A stretch of DNA of 64,000 nucleotides, taken from Marchantia polymorpha subsp. ruderalis. Its lineage: Eukaryota; Streptophyta; Marchantiopsida; Marchantiales; Marchantiaceae. This document shows, in pieces, positions 25,755-35,851 of the stretch (position 1 is its first letter; every line of letters begins with the position of its first letter). The position numbers and the translations under genes are program-made. The DNA is taken from contig AP031352.1 of assembly GCA_037833965.1 (NCBI GenBank), positions 29,576,501 through 29,640,500 of the forward strand. Reading direction: 5' to 3'. The notes beneath the pieces were generated by a model that had not been told where the DNA came from, did no database searches, and saw only the letters and a program-made list of their open reading frames with translations.

Positions 25755-27077
25755 TGAGATTAGGCGCGAAGATCTGAGAGGGTTAAGAGAGAATTAGGTT
25801 AGCGTTACGAGCTGCTGAAAAATAGTGCTGGCGCTTGCATGTAATGGCTGATGGGTTTGACAGTATGACACTGCGCCTGCTTTTCTTTGAAAATTCTCTG
25901 TAATGAACCTCACGTTCTGTGTTGATCAAGTACGTGGTCTGTCGTGATCAACGTCTGCTATTTGGGGTAGCTCTGGCACAAGGCAGGGTCCGTGCGCAGC
26001 AGGCTCGGCCTTTGGTAGTTCAGGCAGAGCGGGCGGCAATCATGCGCCATTCTCGTTTATTCTCGCCATTCTCGCCATTTCTTGATTAATGAAAACATCC
26101 TTGGCCATTGTTGTGACTGCATTTTGCTGCTGCGTTGGCTTTGCTTACGGTTTGTTATGTTGAACGCGTATCACAGCTCAAGCCTGAGACTGTGAAGAAG
26201 ATTGAGGAGAACATCGGCAATGATTGACCCGCAAAATGAAAACTGTCCCGTCCATGTGCTCCATCCGAAGGCCCAGCTCGAACGTCTTTGCAGGGAATGT
26301 CGATCCTCCCCGCTCGGCCATGTACTGCGGAGCTTGAGCACGTTGACCAAGCTACTCATCAGCTGTCCGTCCTGTGTTGATCAGCTATGTTGTCTGCATC
26401 GTGAATATGTCGATGATTTTTAACTTCGATGTCACGATGGTGGCAGCCGGTGTTGGGCTAGGCGAGAATGACGGGCAGCTGATGAGAAGCTTGTTGAACC
26501 TGCTGTGGACTCGTCCGTGCCCCTGGCTCGCTAGCGCCCTTCTCGAAGGACGGGGTCCTAGGCGACCGTGCGTGCGGCCCCGCTGACTGACTGCAGACCG
26601 TTCCCATGGGGGCAAGGCAATCGCTCGTACGCGTCTGGGTTCCTGCCGGGCGCGAGCGGACGCGCTGCTGAGAGGGGACGATTATCAGCGGGTGTCGCGT
26701 GGTGGACAGCTTGGGTGCGATAGAGAATCAAATTTCTCCTGCTCATAAACTCCTCATTCTTTCGGGTTGTTGGGGTGTTCACGCTGCTTCGTGTTGTAAG
26801 GCGCTTGCATACCATTATCGTTGTGGTTGACTCGAGGACTGAGTGCCTGCGTTTGTTTTCTGAGTTGTTTTGTAATGTCCGAGGTCTTAAGATTGCCATG
26901 GTGTGTTGTTAACGTGGGTCACCAGATGGGGCGGGCTAAAGTTTTGACGAAGAAACTGCCTGTCGCGAGTCTCAAAGAGGTGCTCGAGAGCTCGGCGTGG
27001 AATCCTGTCCCTGTACAAAGAAAGAGAGGACAGCCTCGAACAGGTGCGAAGGAGGAGCTACCTGTGGAGGAGAAAAA

Positions 27078-27545
27078 AATAGAGAACAAAACATTCCAGC
27101 TTGGAAAGAAGCGCAAGAGTACGAGAAAGCTCGGCGAATCAACAGAGTTAGGGCCCGAAACCAATGGATGAGCATGAAGTTTGTCGAAGAGACCGCCGTT
27201 TACTTACTAATTTTTTTTTAGTTTTAATCAAACTTCTAAAAACAATTTATTTAATTGTGGAACATCAGCAGTTTTTTAAACATCCGTGAGACCTTACATT
27301 GATATTATCTTCAACTTTATATGAATCTTCAAAATCATATATGAGTATACTTTGTCATCATATATGAAAGTTCCGATAAGATAAAAGCACAATAAGAACA
27401 AATCCGAAACAATCAGTAATCAAAGACATAGTAAATCGCTCAATGAAGAAATTTTTTCTAAATCACTTTATTTATATTGACAAAAAATTTGAGAAATTTA
27501 TAATTATATAACATAATTCAAATGGTGTAAACCGTAATCATCTGG
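27078..27545. other. AT-rich spacer before tRNA-Ser
   Basis: No gene recognised. The part from about 27370 onward resembles the flank of the second tRNA-Ser gene (from about 32480). Confidence 0.55.
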
Positions 27546-27627
27546 GACGCTTTGGCCGAGTGGTTAAGGCGTGTGCCTGCTAAGTACATGGGGTCTCCCC
27601 GCGAGAGTTCGAATTTCTCAGGCGTCG
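27546..27627 (+). tRNA. tRNA-Ser(GCU), copy 1
   Basis: The 82-nt type II tRNA has acceptor strands GACGCTT and AGGCGTC pairing over 7 bp (one G-T), discriminator G, A-box-like TGGCCGAGTGG, anticodon GCT at 27579-27581 in loop CTGCTAA, a variable arm with GGGG/CCCC, and T-loop TTCGAAT (B box GTTCGAAT). The T stem has one G-T pair. It sits in a segment duplicated around copy 2. Confidence 0.95.
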
Positions 27628-29579
27628 TCCAAGCCTGTGGCTAGATGTTGCTAGATTAAGATTCTTTTTATATTAGGTACATAGTTAGTTCAAGTGCTTT
27701 TGGCACTAGAAAGAATTTTCAACCTTTTTGACCTTTTGATTCTCACGGGGTTAATCCATGTACCATTCTTTCTATCTTGAACTACTGCAAGTTTGCTCAA
27801 TTTATGTACTTGAAAAAGGTTGTGAATTTTTAGAGACAAACCTTATAACTATTTGAAATATAAGCTCCTATGTCTTTATCATTTAAGAAAGAAAATTGAG
27901 ACAAAATTACTTCGTATTATAAACAGACATTCATGTTCCTTTGTCAAATCTTGATCATGTATAAGAATTAGTGGAAAATATCCATCTAATTTCTTTTTCT
28001 TAGCTCTAAATTTATCGTAATCTCCTTGTGGAGTCCTTTCCATCCTCAGTTTATGTTTATTGCTCCTGTGCCTCTAAATCTAAAGGGCATATGTTTATAT
28101 TTCGACATATACATTTGAGCTATAACACATAATCATATGAGCAATCAGATGTATCAATAAAAATAAAATATCATTAAGATCAATCATACCTCCTTAACCA
28201 ATCTTCCTCTTAATTTCACATTTCTTTTGGACACAAGAATCTTAATTTACGGAAGTAAAAGTTATAAATTTGAGATAGTGAAACGAGAAAATTAATGCAC
28301 ACCGAAGTGCAATATGGACATCTTTCAACCAACTCATCCCAACGAAAGCTGGTGGACAACATGAATGTCCTTATGAATTATCATTTGAATAAATTTTACC
28401 GGGAAGAATGATTCATATCGAGCTATTCTCAAATGGAAAACACAACGAGAGTCCGGTCCGTGTGTCAGAATCAATCTCCATGTATTGTTGCAGTGCGTTG
28501 CATGCACATCGGATTATGTCTGATGATCATGTCTGATGATCCGAAAGTAGAAGAAAGATGAAAATATATGCAAATATAAAGCCATAAAGTAGATTGAGTA
28601 TTTACAATTCCACTTCCTAATTGTATTATTGACATTGACGCTTATTCGAAGCACGCACGCGTTTCAGACAAACTTTATAACCAGCTAGATACTATCTTTT
28701 GATCAACCAATGAAAACCACGTTGACAATCGGAAATTATTTAAAATATGTGAACCTTATTTAAGTATTGTTTCTCTCTTCGGTGTGTTTTGTTCACCATT
28801 CCACATATAATTTAAAATAAAGAGCTGGGTCTTAGGAGTTTCAACTCTCTCGTGAGTGGATTGCACTTGAGGTACAATTAAGATTTTGTGTACCGTTAGA
28901 AACTTTGAAAACCCTTTCGTTTTATGCTTATGAGGCTTGGTTGTTTGAAGAATAGCTTGAAAAATCAGATTTCTGTGTATGGAGTTGCCATGAGTCTGTA
29001 ATGTTGACTGGTAAAATTTGATTATTATTTATTGAGGAGGGTGGTCTATAACGTGCGGTATCTTCTTCATAACATCAGGGATAAGGTTGAAAGTCAAGAC
29101 CTGTGTTTTTAATTGTTGTCCTCTTTGGCTTTGTTTCTTACATGAATTTTTCACTTCTGTTTTTATTTGGAGACTCAAAGGACTAATGTGGTGAATTCTT
29201 ATTAGAGATTATAGAACTGACGCAGTCTGTTTGCTCGTTGATTAACTGGTTTGACATACGTGGTATATGTTGTCTAATCTGGAGCTGCTGACGCAAACAT
29301 GGAATCCTCAGATGAATAAAGGCAAGAATCGGAATCGTTCGTAGAATAAAACAACGCAACGCATATTGGGCGGTTGTTATGTTTAAATAATCCGGAAAAA
29401 CTGCACAAATACCAAGAAACGCATTTCTTCAAGCACAGCGTAGAAAGAGAGGGTGTTTCAGATATTGCAGCAATATTTCTCTCTTCTGATCATTCTATAG
29501 TATCCTCTAGATATGAGTTTTACAGCTCCGAAGGTTATAGCATCGTGTGCTTTGAACTATTTGAAATCATGTTTCTGTC
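27628..29579. other. tRNA 3' flank and AT-rich intergenic region
   Basis: From about 27370 to 28995 the sequence is duplicated around the second tRNA-Ser (32480-33868, resuming at 41205-41624 after retrotransposon insertions). No protein gene is supported. Confidence 0.65.
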
Positions 29580-30676
29580 ATACCACTCTAGGCAACTGTG
29601 TAGTCAGGTCTCTCATTTCAGAAACTAAAATTTGAGCATTCGAACCTTAGAAAAATAGATGGAAGATTTATACAGTCTCCAACGCTTTAGAGAATCTGAA
29701 ATGCATCTGATATGCAATTTAGAACAGTTATATGTCCTTAAATAAAATATGCAAGACGATACACTTGATACGCAATAATAAAGGGGCACCACTATTAATT
29801 GGCAGTAATTTGTTCATTGCTCGTTTAAAATTTATATTCTTGCCACCGGAATCGGAATGTATCGATTTGTAAGTTTCAGTGCTTCTCGTACGAGTTAAAT
29901 GGGCCACTTTTCCATAAAAAGTTGAGGAGATTTATTGTCGCTTCAACCTCAAAACAGCTATGGATTGCTTCAGTCCCGAAATTCAACACTCACCGCACAA
30001 AAGACTCGAATGGAATCGACGACAGTGTATACAGCATGTACGAACATCAGAAGGAATTGTAAAGAACATTGTGGTCTTTATTGCTTGATCAAAATTCGTA
30101 CCGAACAGTTTATATTTTTCTTCGGGAGACATATTATTTCATTTTCACTTATGACAAATTTGCAGTCACATGTTTTTGCACTCTTTTTCTGCAAAGAACT
30201 GAAGTTTGCCTCTGACCAAGTCCCGAGAGGTAGGGTAGGCGCCGATCTACATCCTGCTACACGAGTGTCGGCAATGTACAGCGTGCTTCGAATACATTGC
30301 ATGCTGGGTGCCTTGAAAGAGCAGTAAATTGTGTAGGACACATATTGCAGTGGGATACATCGGCACATGAAACAAATCCCCAAATTATTGTCGTCCTAGA
30401 GTCCCTCCATAGAAACGGCAGGTGTTGGAGACGGCTGGCACTTTTATGTTCGAAGCGAGCAGTCCACGATGGACGAGACTGAAGAAGATGGCATCCAAAG
30501 GCTGTGAAATAGAAATTGTTGCTGTAAAACCAGAAGACAGGTAGATCACCCGTTGCTGAAAAATGGAGTGTGTCCCAATGTTGTTTGACCATGCCAAGAG
30601 TCTATTGGCGAAAGTTCGACTCAAATCAAGAGGAATGAGCTAGAGACGGTGCTTTAGATTGAGGAGGAGGAGGAGT

Positions 30677-31192
30677 TTAAGAAGCCGCAGGAGTAGGAGA
30701 ACTGGAGATAGAATGAAGAGGAGATGGCGCTGAACCATGGGAAGGAACATGGGGGAACGGAGGAGGCTTTGGGAGATGAGAAAGAACAGTGGAAAGAGGA
30801 GGAAGGCTCGGAAGATGGGCGGGGAGAGGTGGCAGAGTTGGAAGATGAGTGGGCAGAGTGGGCAGAGGTGGCAGGCTTGGAAGATGGGCTGGGAGAGGTG
30901 GCAGCGTCGGGAGATGAGTAGGAGGAAGAGTGGGCAGAGGTGGCAGGCTCGGAAGAGGCGGCAGCGTCGGGAGATGAGTTGGAAGAGGAGGCAACGAAGG
31001 AAGATGAATGGAAAGAGTTGGGAGAGGAGGCAGCGATGGAAGACGAGTAGGAAGCGATGGGAGAGGCGGCAGCGATGGAAGGAAGAAACGACCTCCCAGC
31101 ACCGAAGGTAAGCATATCGCTGATAAGAACATGAAACTCAGCAACTTCGCTGGAACCTCCATCACTGATGGATGCTTCGTCATTCTCTTCAC
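30677..31192 (-). CDS. Secreted Pro/Leu-rich repeat protein C
   Basis: At 171 residues this is the longest of the three paralogues. It has the same start MKRMTKHPSVM and probable signal peptide ending SVLGG, then the most LPPLP repeats. The block LPTLPPLPAHLPSLPPLPT is present twice. The C-terminus differs from A and B: after HSISSS an insertion shifts the reading frame to end TPAAS instead of SPAHSS. Whether this tail is functional is unknown. The promoter TATA is at 31311-31318. Confidence 0.73.
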   Translation of the reverse strand: MKRMTKHPSVMEVPAKLLSFMFLSAICLPSVLGGRFFLPSLPPLPSLPTRLPSLPPLPTLSIHLPSLPPLPTHLPTLPPLPSLPPLPTLPPTHLPTLPPLPAHLPSLPPLPTLPTHLPTLPPLPAHLPSLPPLSTVLSHLPKPPPFPHVPSHGSAPSPLHSISSSPTPAAS

Positions 31193-31310
31193 AGTATGCT
31201 CAACTGGATCTGTCCTTCCTTAAAAACTTCTGCTTTGTTTCCAGCCGCTTCGTGCTATTCAAGTTGATTCTTGCCCTTCGATGCTGATGACGAATATGGT
31301 GAAAGTACGA

Positions 31311-31318
31311 TGCTTATA
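31311..31318 (-). promoter_or_regulatory. TATA-like box of Pro/Leu-rich gene C
   Basis: TATAAGCA in a TTTATAAG context on the minus strand, 119 bp upstream of the ATG at 31192. It has changed from TATAAATA in genes A and B. Confidence 0.6.
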
Positions 31319-31960
31319 AAGGCTCGAGTAGGATTCAGATGGACGAGAGTACAACGGTAGGCGTGGTCTGAGACTGAAGGCAGTTGAGAGTCAGGGTTGG
31401 CAGTCCCGGAGTAAGTGAGAGTATTATGGTGAGTGTGACCTCAGAGTCAGGGTGGGTTGACAATTCGGTAGTTATTTCAATTTCTTCACCACACTAGACC
31501 AATTACGCTTCATAATGACACTCGGTCCTGGAGGACTAGTAGTGCCTGATTTGTGGACCAAAGGAATTGTGCTGGGTTGTCGATCGTATATTGCTCAAGA
31601 TTCATGCAGTCAATCACTAACTCTCTCCGTGAAAGTCTAATGACAATGATCACGTTAGAGACAATGATCACACCATCACATGTTGTCATATAACAGTCAG
31701 CTCATTTACAACAGACAATATCCTGCTTCTATAGCCTTCGTATGACCAATCCCACCGGGTTATCCGAGGATGATCCAGATTTTCATAAATCTGCCGTGTC
31801 TCTGCGCTGTATAGAGACTGAGCTTGAAATCTGTTGAGTTTTGTGAGCGAACTTTGGAGAGGTCAACTTTTGAGCGAACTGGAATTAGAATTTCGTACTG
31901 TATTAGTCTGCATACGCAAACTTCCAGTTTAAACTTCTTTATGAAAGAAGTGCGTGCAAT

Positions 31961-32644
31961 ACTCAGATCAATTTATTGCTAACTTTGGATTAAGCACAGC
32001 AGTTCAGCTTCAAATATTTTCAAATTGAAGGAATGAGGTGATTTCATATGATGTGTGAGATTCTAAACATATCAATCTAGTGCATCTCAAAATATTTAAC
32101 AAAAGCTAGGGTAAATATGATAGATCGTGTTATTTGAAATACCATCATGTTACTTAATATAACATGATCTTGCAAAAAACCATCCAAAATATGCTCATTT
32201 TTACCCTAGCTATCAACAAACAAGATCTTGTTATTTGAAAATGCATTCCCTAACACAGAGCATTACAATCAGCAAACAATTTTATACGTTGTTATACGTC
32301 ATGTTTAAGCTTTGAGAAAGTTCAAGATAACACCTATTTAAGTTTTTATAATATCCAAATTACTTTAAATAGCTTATCCAATTGTAGAGAATCAACCGTC
32401 TTGTAAAAAATCTGTGATACCCTTAGATAGATATTATCTTCTACTTGATATATACTTAATAATAATATCTTATACTTAATAATATTTCAAAGTTACGGTA
32501 AGATAAAACTATAACAATATCAAAACCAAAATACCCTGTAACCAGAGTATTAATTTCATCAAAATTATTTTATATTTATTGAATTTAATAATTATGAGAA
32601 ATAATATATATCAAAAATTGAACGGTACAAATCATTATGACTTG
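31961..32644. other. AT-rich spacer between block C and tRNA-Ser copy 2
   Basis: No gene. Contains inverted segments around AGCTAGGGTAAA and TTTACCCTAGCT (about 32104 and 32200). Related to the AT-rich sequence after block B. Confidence 0.55.
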
Positions 32645-32726
32645 GACGCTTTGGCCGAGTGATTAAGGCGTGTGCCTGCTAAGTACATGGGGTCTCCCCG
32701 CGAGAGTTCGAATCTCTCAGGCGTCG
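32645..32726 (+). tRNA. tRNA-Ser(GCU), copy 2
   Basis: 82 nt, differing from copy 1 at only two positions that I can see: GATTAAG instead of GGTTAAG in the D-loop region, and a fully paired T stem where copy 1 has G-T. Anticodon GCT; the acceptor stem is the same. Flanks are duplicated from copy 1. Confidence 0.95.
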
Positions 32727-34100
32727 TCCCAGCCCGCTAAAATTTCCTTTTGATTTATGTTATTATATTAGGTATATATTTAGTCATCTTTCTAGTGCTC
32801 TTGATACTATCTGGGTTGATTTTTTCACTTGTCAGTAAATTTTTGACGTGCATTGTGTTTTTCAAAAAGGTTTAAAAACACAATTCAGGTTTCAACCTTT
32901 TTGACCTTTTGGTTTCCACGGGGTTGATCTAATTACCATCTACCAGTCTTTTTACTGATGCAAGATTACAGTACTTAATTTATGCATTTGAAAGAGATTG
33001 TGATTTTTTGGAGACAAACCTAAATTATTGGAAATATGAGCATCTATTTCTTTATCATTTAAGCAAGAAAAATTTAGCTAAAAAAATCTTATATTATAAA
33101 TAGACTTTCTTGGACTTTTGTCAAATTTCAACCAAGTATAAGCTATAGTGAATGATATCCGTCTAGTTTCTTTTGCTAAGCACTGAAGTTATGGGAAGAA
33201 AGAACGAAATCTCCTTGTAAATTTCTTTCCATCCTCAAAGTTTTATGTTTATAGCTCCTATGCATCTAAATCTAAACTAACAAAGAGATAAACTACGGGC
33301 ACATGTTTATATTTCGAGATATATATTTTAGCTATAATACATATATGTATGAGCAATCAGAATGTATCAAGAAAAAAGGAAATATAAATGAGGATTTATC
33401 ATACCTTCTTGACTATCCTTTATCTTGATTTCACATTTCTTTTAGACACAAGAATCTTATATTACGGAAGTAAAAGTTATAAATCTCCTATAGTGAAACG
33501 AGGAAATTAAATGCACGCCGTAGTGCAATATGGGCATCTTTCAACCATCTCATGCAAACACGAGCTGGTGGACAACATGAATGTCCTTATGATTTATCAT
33601 TTTAATAATTTTTACCGGGAAGAATGATTCATAGCGAGCTATTCTTAAATGGAAAACACAACGAGAGACCGGTCCGTAAGACAGAATGAATCTCCAAGTT
33701 TTGTTGCAGTGCGTTGTATGCACCGGATCTCAACATCATCTCACATTGTGTCAGATGATCATGTCTGATGATCAGAAAGTAGAAGAAAGATCTTATATAT
33801 GCAAATAAGAAACCATAAAGTAGATTCAATTTGCAATCCACTTGCTAATTGTATGATTGACGTTGGATACTTACAATATAAATTTTTTTAATGTAAAGTT
33901 AGCGCTAGCCAAAATTGTAAAAATTAAGATATATTCATAAGCTTTTATTTTATAGCAAACAGAATCTCGTTGGTAAAAAAAAAAATATTTTTTATATTTA
34001 AATAACCACTGAGGAGCCGTATGAAATGAAAATTTCATGTACGGTTTTGATTGATCTACGATTGAATAATATAAGAAAAAATCTTGCTCTGATTGGCAGA
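32727..34100. other. tRNA-Ser copy 2 flank, then unassigned AT-rich sequence
   Basis: The part up to about 33868 is homologous to the flank of tRNA copy 1. After that the homology is interrupted until about 41205 by the retrotransposon-rich insertion. No gene is supported. Confidence 0.6.
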
Positions 34101-34200
34101 AAATTAAGCGTAGCTTATGACTGCCCTGCCAACCCATCCTGACTCTCACATGATTCTCACCATGCTACTCTCAAAGGGATCTGAGCTTAAATCAAGCCAG

Positions 34201-34207
34201 TATATAT
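34201..34207 (+). promoter_or_regulatory. TATA box upstream of the short Pro/Leu-rich relative
   Basis: TATATAT, 128 bp before the ATG at 34335, within about 140 bp that match the promoter of the degenerate relative near 17.8 kb. Confidence 0.5.
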
Positions 34208-34334
34208 GAATACGCGTCCAACATATCTGTCATCCAAATGTAGAGCAAGAATCGGCTTCCAGAGAAAGAGGTAGCTGCAAGTATACCGGACCTCATTACA
34301 AATCGTTGAGCTAGTTGAGCACACTCTAAATCTA

Positions 34335-34484
34335 ATGACAACGTGTCGATATTTGATGGAATGTCCAATGAAACTGATGTGTTTCATGTCCTTCACAGCA
34401 ATATGTTCCCCTTCGGTACAGGGAACTCGTACGATTGTTGATCTTCCTGCTCTTTCACTGCTCCCGATTCTTCCTTCGTCTTAG
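34335..34484 (+). pseudogene. Truncated relative of the Pro/Leu-rich protein genes
   Basis: The 49-codon frame contains MSFTAICSPSVQGT, which parallels the signal-peptide end of proteins A-C (SAICLPSVLGG). It then reads LPALSLLPILPSS before a stop. It keeps a TATA box and the common upstream region (34100-34240, matching 17780-17960). The repeat domain is missing, so it is most likely a truncated relic. It lies next to an old LTR, on the opposite strand to the other family members. Confidence 0.5.
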
Positions 34485-34739
34485 TCTTATTCCAAATTTT
34501 GCCCAGCACTGCCGCTCCGCTGTATAAACATTTGGGGCATATTGATCATCTTCGTGCAGCTCGCATAGGGCTATTCTATGTGTCTTGAGCTCTTGCGGGA
34601 GTTATTTATATCCCCTTGTCATTTTCTCCATCAATCGAAGGTGGGCTGTGCGCCTGTGATTAACAAGGTTCCTGCCGTCTCCTACACCTTAAGCTTCTGT
34701 AGACGAACTTAGATTTAGGTCGTAAGTTAGAGGGGAAGG

Positions 34740-34844
34740 CAGCCGCCGACTCTCAAGTGTAGGATCTGTTCGCGGCTTGCACCGTAGCAGATGAAGCTTA
34801 GAGTAGAGTGTTCCGTAGTTAGGATTGTAGAGTGTATAAAGTAG
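34740..34844 (+). mobile_element. Old LTR fragment, left part up to its TATA box
   Basis: The sequence ending GTATAAAGTAG parallels the promoter of the other LTRs here (for example GTATAAAATAG at 48696). It is interrupted by the solo LTR at 34845 and continues at 40181. The 5' limit is not resolved. TATA at 34835-34840. Confidence 0.6.
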
Positions 34845-35808
34845 TGTAATAACCCACTAAAGGCTAAAACTGCAATATAGTGGTAGAAAGGTCGAACCCA
34901 CAGGGACAGGGGAACACACAGGGTACAAAGTGTCACGTTTAACAGATTATTGAGGAGTTTGAATTCTCAGGCGACTGTCACTCCCAGAAATACTGCAAGT
35001 GCCCACTCGGAGCGCACTCGGAGGTCGCACAGTGCAGCGTAACACACACACACACACACCTGAAACTACAGAAACACAACCCAGAGATCCGTTAGGACCT
35101 CTACTTCAAGATTTCAGGGGGGAAAGTCTCTCAAGAGTACACTCTGCGAAGCTGCGGGTAGTGACTTCCAACTCCGGCTTTTACAACACTTCCACTAGCT
35201 TGCTGCTAGTGTAGGAAACCCGGTTTGGACTGCCTACTTCGGATCGAAGTCACTCAGACGCGGTGAACAACACTCTCAACTCACAAAACGCGTAGAGAAC
35301 ACAGGTCCGCACTGAAGGACTCACTGAGAAACATTCCAGTAACACAACAACAGTCTATTGAAGAGTTTGAATTCTCAGGCACTTGTCATTCCCAGAAATA
35401 CTACAGGGGTTACCCTCAAGGCACCTGCTGCAGCGTAACCTGAATTTACAACCAAGGCTTTCAAGAAGTAGCAAAACTTCACTTTGGCATTCAGGGGAAA
35501 AATCCCAAGGAGTACAATCAGAAAGAAACACTCGAAGGGGTAGGGGCGAAACTGTTCAAGTATCTAACTAGTCACTGGCTCTAAGCATCGGCAGTCACCC
35601 GCAGGTGCAAATCCGAACTACTCAAGTCTCTAACCAATGTACTAGCTCTGAACATTCGGCCGAAGGCCTTCAGCTACAAAATGCGGAACGCTAAGTTGTA
35701 ACTCCTCGTGCGTGGTGACAGAACTCAAGGACACAAACACGCAAAGGAAATGGGTTCCTGATCAGCACTTCTGATGGGAAAGAACCCAAGGCAAAACGCC
35801 TTGAACTA

Positions 35809-35815
35809 TTTTATA
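35809..35815 (-). promoter_or_regulatory. TATA box of the solo LTR
   Basis: TATAAAA on the minus strand, just downstream of the ORF3 stop. It has the same position relative to ORF3 as in elements II and III. Confidence 0.7.
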
Positions 35816-35851
35816 CCTTCTAAGTCCTAACTAGCACTACACTGCACTACG

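Larger units (their letters stand above)
24794..27077. mobile_element. Element or rearrangement with 0.5-kb inverted repeats
   Basis: The left arm (24794-25290) and right arm (26583-27077) are inverted copies of each other over nearly 500 bp, differing at roughly one base in ten by eye. The 1.3-kb middle has no recognised gene. Within the arms, a frame reading MGRAKVLTKKL, then SLKE or TLKE, then PVQR appears outward in both arms, so a gene piece may have been captured or may belong to the element. No target duplication was found. The GC content is well above the flanks. It could be a Mutator- or foldback-type element; class not determined. Confidence 0.6.
29580..31960. repeat. Dispersed repeat block C (carries Pro/Leu-rich gene C)
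   Basis: Third copy of the block. Downstream of the gene it resembles block A; upstream it is nearly identical to block B, so the copies look like mosaics. Confidence 0.8.
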
